From positions 1,517,622 to 1,581,621 of the forward strand of contig NW_022098022.1 in NCBI RefSeq assembly GCF_002288925.2: a DNA stretch of 64,000 bases, given 5' to 3'. Made by a program: the position numbers and the translations under genes. Source of the stretch: Delphinapterus leucas. Its lineage: Eukaryota > Chordata > Mammalia > Artiodactyla > Monodontidae. The notes under the pieces were generated by a model. The model had not been told where the DNA came from. It saw only the letters and a program-made list of their open reading frames with translations, and searched no databases. Shown here one piece after another: positions 1 to 11,186 of the stretch. The stretch's first letter is position 1. Every line of letters starts with the position of its first letter.

Positions 1-272
1 GCCTCAGTTATTCTGCTGTTGATTCCTTCTAGAGAATTTTTAATTTCATTTCTTTTGCTGTTCATCATTGTTTGTTTGCTCTTTAGGTCTTCTAGGTCCT
101 TGTTAAATCTTCCTTGTATTTTCTCCATTCTATTTCCAGTATTTTGGATCATCTTTACCATCATTACTCTGAATTCTTTTTCAGGTAGACTGCCTATTTC
201 CTCTCCATTTGTTTGGTCTGGTGGGTTTTTACCTTGCTCCTTCATCTGCTGCATATTTCACTGTCTTCTCAT
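1..272 (-). pseudogene. L1 ORF1 (RNA-binding chaperone) N-terminus, nonsense at codon 5
   Basis: The probable ORF1 start is the minus-strand ATG at 272-270. Codon 5 is TGA (plus strand 258-260). After it the same frame stays open to the window edge and reads as L1 ORF1: an acidic N-terminal region, then a coiled-coil segment rich in K, E, I and N. ORF1p normally coats L1 RNA as a trimer. With this stop the copy could only make protein by starting downstream, so it is probably inactive. The rest of ORF1 and all of ORF2 lie outside the window. Confidence 0.75.
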
Positions 273-941
273 TTTGCTTAACTTACTGTGTTTGGGGTCT
301 CCTTTTCACAGGCTTCAGGTTCGTAGTTCCTGTTGTATTTGGTGTCTGCCCCCAGTGGGTAAGGTTGGTTCAGTGGGTTGTGTAGGCTTCCTGGTGGAGG
401 GGACTGGTGCCTGTGTTCTGGTGGGTGGAGCTGGATCTCGTCTTTCTGGTGGGCAGGGCTGCGTCCGGTGGTGTGTTTTGGGGTGTCCATGAACTGAGTA
501 TGATTTTAGGTAGCCTCTCTGCTAATGGGTGGGATTGTGTTCCTGTCTTGCTAGTTGTTTGGCATAGGGTGTCCAGCAGTGTAGCTTGCTGGCCACTGGG
601 TGGAGCTGGGTCTTAGTGTTGAGATGGAAATCTCTAGGAGATCTGATTGATATTACATTGGGCTGGGAGGGGATGTCTCTGGTGGTCCAGTGTCCTGAAC
701 TCAGCTCTCCCACCTCAGAGGCTCAGGTCTGACACCAGGCCAGAGCACCAAGACCCTGTCAGCCACATGGCCAGCTACATGGGGATTTTCTTGCCTTTTG
801 GGAAGTCTGAGTTCTCCTGCCAGTGTTCAGTAGGTGTTCTGTAGGAGTTGTTCCACATGTCGATGTATTTCTGATGTATTTTTGGGCAGGAAGGTGATCT
901 CCACGTCTTATTCTTCTGCCATCTTGACGGTCTGGGCATCC
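1..941 (-). mobile_element. L1 LINE, 5' end (5'UTR and start of ORF1), runs off the left edge
   Basis: Read on the minus strand, this begins near 941 with a 'caagatggcagaagaataag'-like L1 start. A G+C-richer 5'UTR follows down to about 273, then the start of ORF1. The stretch near 10-40 encodes the familiar L1 ORF1 coiled-coil entry (LEGINSRIT). The element continues beyond position 1, so its length and TSD cannot be read. Because the 5' end is present, the copy may be full length. Small ORFs on either strand in 278-972 are shadows of this UTR. Confidence 0.9.
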
Positions 942-2639
942 ATTTATGTGTTACCAAATACTTAAAATTCACGTGGTAACATTAATTTATAATATAATAA
1001 CATTAAAAGAAAAGTATATAATATGTGTATTTATATAAATCACTCTTCAGCGCTCCATGATCAAGAGAGAAGAGAAAGCATCAATCATTTGACTCTACAT
1101 AGATTTAGGGCCTCATGATAACTAGTAGCTTCTATCTTTTTCACCTATACGTGCCTTTGAACAGCAACAGTGATTTTTATTTAACATGGTAAAGTTGACT
1201 TCAGTGTTACTTGTCTCTCCATTTCTATCCATCCTTTGAAAGGCAGTCAAGTGGGCGTAAGTGAATAGAACAATGAAGAAGAATGAAATGTTTTAGATAA
1301 ATCACAACTTGAATAATTGAGGGTTGCTTACCAATTGATACAGAATCACAATATTTGGCCTCAAGTAAAGAAGAAAAAAGTCAGGCATAACCCATTTTCG
1401 TTAGGATAATCTCTTTATAAATATGCCAAAAGAGAGAGCTAGAAAATGCATTTAGAACTAGCCTAACTTCTGCTTTTCCTGCACAATATCTAATTATGCA
1501 ACTTAAAAGCACCACAGTAGGGTCTTCTAGGTGATATGTAACATTTCATGCCGCGGCTGATGGCATCAGTCAGGCCTCAGTGGACATAACGCACAGACAG
1601 TTTAAGGCCCAACCATATGAGGCTGCGGGATTCACTTTGGCTTCTTTAAAAGTAATGCTGTAGGGATGTCAATCAGACGTTATCAGGAGGAAATGGAAGA
1701 AAGGCACTGACGCATAAATTTACTTAGCCTGAAATCCTTTCTTTTCAGAAAAAAAAAAAAGAAAGAAAGAAAGAAGGAAAGAAAAGAAAAGTTGAGCTTT
1801 GCCTTACATTTGCATTGCACTGGTGGTTTACTTTTGTTGCACAATAACTATTTCACTTTAGCATGTGTATGCGTAAGAAAACAGTGAGAAAAAGGTGACT
1901 GAAGTCAAAACCCCTCATAACTGTGTGGGGCATAGGATGTAATCCCCTTGCCTTCACACAAAGACAGGAATTCAGAATGTTTTTGGTTGTTGTCAGTGTG
2001 CATGTCAGACACATATTCAAACGATTTTCCTCCAAAACGGTTTTAAAAGATATTTAAATATTATGATATTTTGTGAAGAGATCAGAGAGCTAGCCTATTA
2101 AAAACTTTCTGTGGTTCAGTTTCACAGAGCAGAAATGTTTTTGTATTGAAAGCACTTGTCCAACAGAATGTTTTCAATAAATGTAGAGCATCAAAGTAAA
2201 TAAATGGTATTAGTTTAGACATTTCTAGAAGCCACGTGACCGCTCAGGTGTTGGCTATCATATATAATATTTGAGCCTCAAATTATATACAATGATATCA
2301 GTCCTTAAATCTGCCACTTTCTACCCTCCACTATGATCTTCTTATTTAGGTCGGGAGTTTCGTTACTGCCCCTATAATGTGGCGCCACATTTGATACATC
2401 TTTCTTGAACGCATCTTATGCAGCTGCCACTTCCTTTCCACTTCTTTGATGGTTATTAAAACTTAACCTTTAATTCTGCTACTGAGTTCATCTTTTGAAG
2501 CAATATCCATGCTCTGCCATAATTGTAGAGTAGAAAACATACAGTTTTCACCTTAGTAGTTAAAGGTCCCTACAAACCTGATTGAACCTCGTCTCTTACA
2601 ATTGCTGTACAAAAACCTTTAATCCAGGCAATCCAATTC
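942..2639. other. No gene or recognisable repeat apart from one purine tract
   Basis: AT-rich sequence with stop codons in all frames. I see no exon-like ORF and no named repeat. A purine-only stretch at about 1749-1790 (a poly-A run followed by GAAA/GAAAA repeats) is listed separately. Confidence 0.5.
1749..1790 (+). repeat. Poly-A / (GAAA)n purine tract
   Basis: A run of about 12 A followed by GAAA, GAAGG and GAAAA units. It has the look of a mutated poly-A tail that became a microsatellite, but no SINE or LINE body is recognisable upstream. Confidence 0.8.
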
Positions 2640-2835
2640 CAAACAACCTTTTCTCCTTCCTGTCCCTGGAACTTGCCTACACAATTCTCCCCACCTGAAA
2701 TACTCTCCTCCCTTCCCTCTACCTAGCCAAATTCTCCACGTTATTCAAAGCTCATCTTAAGCTCCAAATTCACTGAGAAATCATTTCCCATAACTCCAGC
2801 CTTGGCCATCTTCTTATCCTCAAAATGCAATAGCA
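2640..2835 (+). mobile_element. L2-like ancient LINE fragment
   Basis: The stretch 'acctgaaatactctcctccc' to 'catttcccataactcc' follows the order of the L2 3' region: 'ctggaatgctct...', 'ctggctaactcc', 'ctcatccttcaagactcagctc', then 'gaagccttccctgac'. It is strongly diverged, as expected for an element predating placental mammals. The boundaries are approximate. Confidence 0.45.
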
Positions 2836-5800
2836 AGTCTACGTATTATTCAATCAACACTTCATCAGTTATTCATTGTGCTTTACCATTAGGATTGGCT
2901 ACGTAATTGCAGGACTTAGTACACAAAGAAAACGGGGGAACTCTAACTTAAATTTTTCAAAAAATTTCAAGACAGCAACAACAGAACAATAAACCAAGCA
3001 TGGGACCCTTCTAGGTGCATGGCCCCGTGAGACTGCATAGGTGGTGTACCCATGAAGGTGGCCCTGTGTGCCTGTTATATTGTCATTAGACATTTGAGAT
3101 ATATAATATGCATTAGCTTCCCTATCTGGATCATAAATTGTTTCCGGAAAGAGTCGGGTACTTTGTTATTTTCCATAGTACCAATCATTATATCAACATT
3201 ATAACTCTACAATAACTCGTTTATTGTATATTTAGATCATGCCTTGCTAATAAACATTATTATCATAGGTATTAGAGTAAATCAAGCTTTGAAACACATC
3301 TTGTTGAATAAAATTGACTTCAATAGGAATTTCCTACCCTGTCCCTCACAAGAACGACAGTTATGCAAGATGTACACATAACGCATTGCAATTAAGCAGT
3401 GATTATGCCATTTTACACTTTTTAGAATCTAAATATATTTGAAATACACCAATGTGTAAATTTAAGGTGTGAAACATGTTGAGTTGATACATTTATATAC
3501 TGTAATATGATTTTCATTGCAGGGATACTCAGCACCTCTATCGTATCACATCGTTACCATTTCTTTTCTGTGGTTGGAATAATTAAGGTCTAGTCTCTTA
3601 GCAAGTCAGATGATGACAATAGAATACTGCTGTCTGCGTTCTCTCTGCAGCACGTCAGATCTCTAGGACTAGTTCTAAGAGATTATGCCACTTTAATTTT
3701 AAGGACATGTCAAAATCTTCTAGGCTTCATGTTATTTTTTGGTGGTCTAACTTTTACTAGGTTCCAACGCAATATGATGTGCCTTTAAAGGCTGATACTA
3801 GGTGTCTCCCTTCAGTTACTTAAACTACAGCCTACTTATCCACCAGTCACTTTAGCTTTTACAGAGTGATAGGAAACACCAAGAGAAGACAAGAGGAACC
3901 AGTAGGTGGGGGGGGGGGGGAAGGGGGAGCAGAAGGAACACTCTCAGTTGGTTGGAACCCTCTGAAGCTTCCAAAAGAGACCAGAGATGCCACATTCCCC
4001 TTGCCTCTTCTCTTCTCGAGCACTTTCCCAGTGGAGGATGGAAGTGAATGAAGGATGATTTGCAAAGCACAGGAGAGACTCTCACTGGACACTGTTCAAC
4101 CTATGACACAATATGGTAGCACTCTTAAAACCAATAAAAAAAATAAACAGAACGACTTTCCCCCAAAGAGACTGACTGTTCATCTTCATTCAGCCTTTCA
4201 AAGTGCTTCACTTCAAGGTGACAGTGCTAAGCATGGCCCATAAATCCATCTCTGGCTTGCCTTTAGACAGTTATAGGATATGTTAGATTTCTTTGCTCTG
4301 AGCAGTGCTCTAGACTAACCCTTGTTAAAAGTATTACTGTAGATATTTCAGTACCTCCAACAAAAAATGTCATCTTTGAAGTTATTTTCCTGCAAAATTC
4401 AAACTACATTAACCTTACTTCCATAGGTATTTGAAGTTTGGGCTTCCCCGAGTTGAAACCATTTCTCATGATACTAAAATAAAAATCAAGCTCTGTAACT
4501 TAAATGCCTCAGTAGCAGTAGGAAACAGACCAAAAATAGCCTTAAAAATCACTTTTAAGCAGGGGAATGGCAATTGAGGAAGGAGAATCAAGGGGAAATA
4601 TCCACTGCACATCAGAAATGATACAAGAGTGTCTAAGTAGAGTTCTTGGTAATTCATGAGAAAGTTTAATTGTATCATATATTCTTTAGATATTGCTGAA
4701 TTATCAGCTGATTTTCTTTTGCAAGTGTTTTGAAAAAGCTCCTTTTAGTATAATGACTTACAAAATGTTTCATTGTGGAAAAATTTGCATAAAGCTCATT
4801 TTAGATTCCCTTTGGTGATCAGGCACAGGAACCCATCACCTATTGTCTTGGATGACAGAGGAGCTACTTCTCGTGATTTGAAACGTTGAACTTGATGTTT
4901 TTTTCTCTATTTTGCTTCCGAGATGACCGCATAGTTATGAAGCTTTATAATGACATTTTTTTCCCCACATGTTCAGGTATTGTAAAAGCTACCTTTCTCT
5001 TGAGAAATCATTTTAATAATTATTTATCAAAAATGAGATACAGTAAAAATTTCTTCTCCGAATGCCATGAGAAATTGTAGGTAATCATGGGCGTTCAGAA
5101 TGCAAGCTGCTCTTCTCGGGACATCAGACAATGAAATGTTAGATCAAGAGAGAGCTCTGAAAGTACAAGCGTGTCGCTTTTATTGTAACAATGAAAACAG
5201 AAACAAAACAACCATTTTCATATGTATTGGGGGGAAACTGACTAGAAAGTCGTCGCAGCAATTCAGGAATCGGCGCAGTGGAATTCAGTACAGACTAACC
5301 GTACTCAGATGCTTTCCTGAATTCAGATCAATATGGAATATAAAAATGGAAGTAAAGTCAAAGTCAAACAGGAAATTGAAATAACATAAATTTGAAAATT
5401 AAAGGAACGTGAGGTGGAATACAGTAAAATGTAAATTATGTTGTAACTTACTAATAGTAATAGTTGTTAATTTCACAAAGGAAATATCTATATTAACAAC
5501 TATTTGGGGAAAAGGGAAGGGACAAGAGAATTGTCCCTTCAGAATTTTTGTTTATAAACAGAAAACTGCCTTCCTTATGAGTTGGGCAACTGATTCTAAC
5601 CTCTAATTCTTCAATAACTACATTTAACAAAGGCCAGTCCAGTAACTGCTCCCTTATGTCTTTACATCAGCTCCTAACCCATGGAAATATGCATAAGATA
5701 TATACATATTTTCAAAATTTATACCAAAAGACTGCCATCAGGCTAGAGATATCCATATAGATGAGTGGCAGCAGGAGGTCCTGGCCATCCCTACACAGAG

Positions 5801-5919
5801 CCAGCAGCCCACAGTATAATTTCCCTGGACACAGAAAGTAAGCATCATGCCGCTCCGTTATCCTTTTCCACCGTTATCCTGATGAGTAATCTTGCCAGTT
5901 AACACACAGCAAGTGTGCA
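2836..5919. other. No gene recognised; one G-run
   Basis: About 3 kb of AT-rich sequence. ORFs of 60-95 codons (for example 3852-4085 minus and 5100-5384 plus) show no domain, no neighbour in a consistent frame and no conserved pattern, so I treat them as chance. A 13-G run lies at 3908-3920. Confidence 0.5.
3908..3927 (+). repeat. G-homopolymer G13-AA-G5
   Basis: Thirteen consecutive G (3908-3920), AA, then five G (3923-3927). This is simple-sequence DNA able to form G-quadruplexes. It generates the proline- and glycine-rich chance ORFs on both strands at 3852-4092. Confidence 0.9.
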
Positions 5920-5944
5920 GTTATTCTAACTGGTTCTAGATATT

Positions 5945-6060
5945 TTAAACAAAAGCTTCTTTGCCATAAACATGTTTGCCATGAGCGCTTTCACCGCAAA
6001 TATTTTTGCTGCCTAACTAATTGGCTGTAAGGCAATTTTGCCGTAAAAGATAAAATAACT
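5945..6060 (+). repeat. Left terminal inverted repeat of the MULE-like element
   Basis: Pairs with the right arm at about 6608-6720. The best part, 5996-6058, contains the perfect 28-base core (6014-6041) and 'gtaaa.gataaaataa' next to it. The outer part matches only in patches and carries an extra roughly 15-base stretch ('gcgctttcacc' area) absent from the other arm. Confidence 0.75.
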
Positions 6061-6111
6061 GGTTGACAGTTTGGCTTTCTCAAGCTGACAGATGCTAATG
6101 ATTTGCCCCCC

Positions 6112-6380
6112 GAGTTGGTTTCTTATTTTGAAGCACACTACATTGGAGGCAAAAGACACCGAGGGCCTCGAAGGTGCAGAGTCGCACCCACACTTCCCAA
6201 AACACTTCGGAACGCCCATCAATAGACGTGTGGCAATGCGCCAAGAAACGACAGTGCAGAGGATTTCACAACACAACGCAAAGCTCAGTTACAAACATGC
6301 ATCCTAGTATTCGCAAACTGATACCTCTCTTAAAAAAGGAAGACATTTTAGTGAAAAAGAAAAAGTGCAATGCTAAATGA
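6112..6380 (+). pseudogene. MULE-type transposase C-terminal remnant, frameshifted
   Basis: Between the inverted arms, the frame starting at 6112 reads ELVSYFEAHYIGG (YFEAHYIGG at 6124-6150) followed by a basic stretch. A second frame reads HPSIRKLIPLLKKE (6300-6341). From family knowledge, the C-terminal part of MULE transposases and their domesticated relatives has a 'YFE..YIG' motif, a basic/proline stretch and, some 50-70 residues later, an 'HP.IW..I..LK.E' helix. Order and spacing agree, but the two pieces are in different frames (first base modulo 3 is 1 versus 0) and the intervening part has stops. It is a fossil with no intact catalytic core. The match is from memory of the motif pattern. 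Confidence 0.5.
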
Positions 6381-6607
6381 GGAGACAAATCAAGAAGCAA
6401 AAACAATGTACGATACTATGAAGAAAAGACCTGGAAGACAAGTTCTTAGAAACAGCTCACAAAATAAAGTCTGAGGTCTGCAAAGTATTGCCATGAATCT
6501 ACATACATTTTAAATGTATTCAAACATTTTGTATTTCACAATAAAAGACTTTTTAATTTCGCTATTTACTTTTCATGTTTTGCTATGTCCTTTTAAATGT
6601 CCGTCTT

Positions 6608-6720
6608 TTACTTTTTATTATTTTATCATTTACAGCAAAATTGCCTTACAGCCAATTAGTTATGTGGCAAAAATGTTTGCGGCTGAGATGTTTACAGCCA
6701 CAGAAGCTTATGGTGAAAAT
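6608..6720 (-). repeat. Right terminal inverted repeat of the MULE-like element
   Basis: Reverse complement of the left arm. The perfect core is 6635-6662. Flanking matches include 'ttattttatc' on the inner side and 'ggcaaaaatgtttgcgg' and 'gaagctta' on the outer side. Confidence 0.75.
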
Positions 6721-6854
6721 ACTGAATGTGATTCTATACCAAATGGTGATCCATTTTGGTTTGTAGCCACATCTAAGGGCTTAAGGGCCCACTGGAAATG
6801 CCACCTTGAGCTCACCTGGGTAGAATATACTAGCTCCCTTAGTATCTACGCACA

Positions 6855-6990
6855 GTATCTAGGCACTGCACTCGGTGCTTTCCCTCACAACGAATCTATG
6901 ACGTTTGAATCATTATCTCAGTCTTGCAGTGGAGGAAACTGAGGCCAAGCCTCTGGGAAATGGTGAAGTTACCATTTAAACCTCAGTTTA
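6855..6990 (-). mobile_element. MIR SINE fragment
   Basis: Contains the reverse-complement MIR order: 'taggcactgcactcggtgct', an 'attatctca' stretch, then 'ggaggaaactgaggcc'. Diverged and truncated. Confidence 0.6.
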
Positions 6991-9900
6991 TTGACTTCAA
7001 TGAGAAATAATGCTATATACAAGGGTTAGTATTCTGGTTCCACTATACTTGGTATAAACTCACAGACTAGCCTATGGACTTGAACCCCATTTCTAACAAA
7101 CTGTTCATGGAAAATAAAATGCAGCCTCCAAAATAAGTTGAAATTTATTTTCATAATCATTTTTAGAATTTAAAAGCCATTGTCCAATGCATGGATGTGT
7201 AATATACAAAAAGTTTTGTTTCCAAGTTAATCTCTGGAATGTGGGTTGCAGGTAAATGCCATGGTCTCTTTTTCCTGTCTATATATATATATTCATTTCA
7301 CATTTTTTTCCTACTGTACTCTGGCCAGGAAAATGAAGCGTCCATTTTCTGGGCTCTCAATTATACATCAATATCCCCACATGAGATGCTGAATTTTAAG
7401 AACCCAAGGATTTCCATATTGGTCAGATTCATGGTTCATTCAATCTAGTTAAAGAACTATCTCCGTGTAACGTGAAGCACCACTCTTGACCTGGCACTGC
7501 CTACCTTTCTTTCTCCCTTGGGAACCTTCTATTTGCTACTCTACATTTTTTTTTGGTTAAAAAAAAAAAAAGAGTGGGAGGGTAGAGAAAGAGAAATCAA
7601 AATGCAGAGAAAGTAAAAGGACCAAGTTTGTGAAGACAAACAAAGGAACAGTGAGAAAAAGTCAAAGAGGAAAATACTTAAGAAATGAGAAAAATGGATT
7701 CATCAAGTGTGGGGGAAAAATTACTACAGTCAATGACTTATTTTCTGCTTTCATTCATTCCAGAAATATTTCCTGGTTTTCCTCTCTTTAACCACTTTTC
7801 TTCCAGATGATATGCATTTAAAGATAAAGATAAACAGCTCTTTTTCTACAGAACTTTATACATACAGTAGAAAAGCTCAAGAAGGTTCTCAGACTCCCAT
7901 TAATCCTGAGGGAATTTTTAAGTGTTTGCGCTCTCATGGTTCTCTTCTACAGGCTTAGCAATAGCTGATAAGTCTTACAATATTTATCTAAGAAACACGC
8001 TGTCTTTGAAATCTCAGACACTGCACTGCATTCACCCCCCTCCTCAAACCCTGAAGTTTGAGGCTCCTCATCAAAAGGGAAGATGATTGTAGTGTCATTG
8101 GTGGGGAGATGTGGGTAGTGGAGGATGGGAAGGTGTAAGTTACTTATCGGTAAGAATTAAATTCTCAAATGCCATCCTACTTAAACTCCACCCTCTTTTC
8201 TAGAGGATTCTACAGCACTTTAACTGGGAGCTTCATTTTTTTATGATTACCAGACTTCACTTGCTTGCATTCTGCACAAACCTGTGATTCTATCCAAATC
8301 AATCCTCCTACTTCTTTTTCTGTAACTTGAAGACTATCCTGACCCCCTCTCCCATCATATTCCTTCCTGCTTTCTTAGGGTGGCCCCGTGTTGGTTTCTC
8401 TTCTCGCTTTGCCAGAGACATCATTTGTAACCCTCTTCTCCTACTGTCAATTAAAAAAAAAAAAATGGGTATCTTTACTTTTCATCTTAGATTTCTCTCT
8501 ACCACATGGGGTTCTATTATTTTGGTCAGCAGCAGCATCGCGGTGTCCGGAGAGATGCAAATGCCGCAACAGTTAAGGAGAAGTAAATGGTGTTTTTGGC
8601 TTCTGCCACGATTTTAAAAAGCCAGGTTGAGGTTGAATGACACTACTCTCTGGCCAGGAATGCAGTTCTGGTCCTCGGATTCACTTTATCTGAAACAACT
8701 GCTCAAGCAATGCCTCTACACGATGACTCATAATGCAAATGCAAAATGTGACCTTTATAAAATGGTCACCATATGGTCCACTTGCAAAGAAACACAATGC
8801 AATAATCAAATGTGGTTCTGAAGCGCTTCACCTGCCCTTTCTCAACAAAGTAATGAAGACGGCTAAGTCGCAGGAATACTTCTGACAGCCCCTCTTTCTC
8901 TCCCATCCCATTTGCTCCTGCAGTATCCTCCTCAATACCTTAAGGGATTCAACTCCCTGAGTGGTTCCCCTTTTCCTCTAGATTCTGCGATGTGAATGGT
9001 CCCCCAAGTGATGGAGCAAGTACCTCCTTAGGATAAGGAAGTAGAAAACACTGACGAAACAAGGATAGGTCCTCTTTTGCAAACAGAGAAGAGCCAACCT
9101 AGGAAAAGGCTTCATTGGCACTCTGGTCCCATCATACAAATCACTGCTAACTGTACTTGTAGTCTATAATACAGATACAAATACAGACCAGGTACATCCA
9201 AGGTGTCCAGTGGCTGTGTTTTATCCCATTATATATTGAGTTTTCCATTTTGTTACATGAAACAAAATACTTCTCCCCAAAATGTTGTCTTTCAAACAAC
9301 CTAGGTAATTGCAAGTTGGTTTTTCCCTCAGCCATAGAAATTAAGCAGATTTACTTTATTTGCAACGCTAGGGTTGTTCACATATATTATTTTACTGTAT
9401 TGGCATATAGACTACTTGCATGTTCCTGCACAGGTTATCTGATTCAAAATAATACCACTAGTGTAGATGCCTTGGGAAGGTCTAGATCAATCACGCATTA
9501 AGTATATTAGTCTATTAAATTACGAGAAACTTCAAATACAAACATATCAAATCAGATCAATCAAATTTTAAATAAAATCTGTTCCTCACCAACAAAAAAT
9601 GTGCTGATTTCAGTGCTCAAGTCACCACTTGTCATTATTATGAAAAGAAAAAGTATGCTTTCAATATAATCACTTAGGAATTGTTTTTCCATACCTAACA
9701 AGGACCAAACAATTTTCACATGCATATGATAAAAACAAAATGAAAAAATTAATATAAATATCCACTGAGCTCAGAACTTTGATGTAAGATTTCTTAATGA
9801 TTTGAAATATTTTTCAATTTAACTATTTTATTTCAGTCATCTGCTGGTCTTGTGAACGATCTGCTTGCCGTCATGTAGCTTTAAAGAAATTGAAATATAA

Positions 9901-10817
9901 ATGAATGAATCACATAAACTGGGATCTGAGTGCACTATACACATAACTACAGACAATATTTTCTATCAGTAGTGGGGGAGAATGAATAATTTGACAGAAT
10001 CAAACATGAATTTCCCTATGTATCATTTTATGGGATCACCGTTGTGAGTGGAAAACCCATGGCAATCCAGGAAATTCTTATTACGGAAGAAAAGGCAGTA
10101 AGCTTTTCTTAAACATGAGAGGTAAACATGTGCTTTTAACAGACTCACGTTTGAGATTACTCATCCTTCCATAATGCACCCGAATATTTTCTTGCCCACC
10201 TCTGTAGCTGATTGAATTTTAAATAGAGATTGCTTAAAAATGCACAGCTCATAATAAATCTTTGCAGTTATTTCCTTGAGAAATAAATATGAAATAAAGG
10301 TATGGTAAATCATAAACTATATATCAAATTTATTTTACTTTTGAGTTTACCGATAGAGTTTATTCACATTATAACTAGTCAGTTTGAAAGGGTGACTATG
10401 TTCATTTTGTACATGGAGACACTCAAGTGACTAGCTCTCCAATCCCAGGATGGTTTGAGAGACTGAAACCTACTATCAGACAAAAGAAAAGAATTCGGCG
10501 GTATCCCCTTGGTGCCCTGGGCTGTGGTGGCAATGATAGCTTTATGGTGACAGTGGTGGCCGAAGCAAGTTCCCCAGAACTTCCTGTGCCAGGCGTAAAT
10601 AGTGAAGATCGCGTTATTTGCTTTAACGTGCACAAACCTTTCTACAAAATACAAACCATCCCACCCCCCGGCCCCGCAAACTGATAATGAATGATTATCC
10701 TCCTCTCCGTGTGTAGAAATAATCAAGGACCAACCCTACAGTTTGAAACCCTAAGGTTAAGTTTGTGTTTGTAAAGTGCCTTGTGCCGTGGCTTCACACT
10801 CTATGGAAGTTCAATTA
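6991..10817. other. No gene recognised
   Basis: About 3.8 kb of AT-rich sequence with poly-A runs near 7558-7572 and 8452-8466 that I cannot tie to a named element. The overlapping ORFs at 10379-10726 (minus) and 10427-10684 (plus) lie in a locally G+C-richer patch. Neither shows a domain I recognise, and each is probably the shadow of an unrecognised old repeat or chance. No promoter or splice structure could be supported. Confidence 0.45.
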
Positions 10818-10828
10818 ATATTAACGGA

Positions 10829-11175
10829 GGGACTTCCCTGGTGGTGCAGTGGTTACCAATCCGCCTGCCAATGCAGGGGACGCGGGTCTCGGGAAGATCC
10901 CACATGCTGCGGAGCAACGAAGCCCGTGCGCCACAACTACTGAGCCTGTGCTCTAGAGCCCGTGAGCCACAACTACTGAGCCCGCGTGCCGCAACTTCTG
11001 AAGCCCTCGCGCCTAGAGCCTGCACTCTGCAACAAAGAGAAGCCAACACAATGAGAAGCCCGCGCACCGCATCCGAGCAGCCCCCGCTCGCCGCAACTAG
11101 AGAAAGCCTGCACGCAGCAACGAAGACCCAACGCAGCCAAAAAATAAATAAATGAATAAAAATTTAAAAATATAT
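10829..11175 (+). mobile_element. CHR-type tRNA-derived SINE (cetacean lineage)
   Basis: Starts 'gggacttccctggtggtgca', followed by 'gtggttaccaatccgcctgc', which are the A-box end and body of the tRNA-Glu-like CHR SINE. Repeated 'gagccacaactactgagccc' units and an A-rich (AAATAAATAAATG) tail follow. The TSD is ATATTAACGGA (10818-10828) and ATATTAATGGA (11176-11186), 10/11 identical. Compared with the other two copies it has an extra internal stretch of 'gcccgcgcaccgca'-type units, so it is a long variant. It generates a spurious 124-codon ORF at 10781-11155. Confidence 0.92.
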
Positions 11176-11186
11176 ATATTAATGGA

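Larger units (their letters stand above)
5929..6727. mobile_element. DNA transposon fossil with long terminal inverted repeats, MULE-type (Ricksha-like)
   Basis: Two inverted arms flank a unique centre. The segment 6014-6041 is the exact reverse complement of 6635-6662 (28 of 28 bases). Similarity extends outward through 'ccgcaaa.atttttgc' and less perfectly to an 'aagctt' and 'ttttaaac/ttttcacc' region on each side, giving arms of roughly 100-130 bases. A candidate 9-bp TSD is GTTATTCTA (5920-5928) and GTGATTCTA (6728-6736), 8/9 identical; nine bases is the usual size for Mutator-like elements. Long TIRs, a 9-bp TSD and MULE-like coding remnants inside (separate entry) point to the mammalian MULE-MuDR group that includes Ricksha. 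The family name is recalled, not searched. At about 0.8 kb it is an internally deleted or non-autonomous copy. Confidence 0.6.

Noticed and set aside
8042..8074. Small hairpin with 8-base stems (CCTCAAAC / GTTTGAGG)
   Set aside because: Too short to distinguish from chance in 64 kb; no RNA-gene context.
10379..10726. Possible processed pseudogene on the minus strand
   Set aside because: No protein family recognisable, no poly-A tail or TSD seen, and an equally open overlapping plus frame exists.
10781..11155. 124-codon ORF
   Set aside because: Entirely explained by the G+C-rich CHR SINE; repeated 'ARAPQLLS' units come from the SINE's repeated segments.
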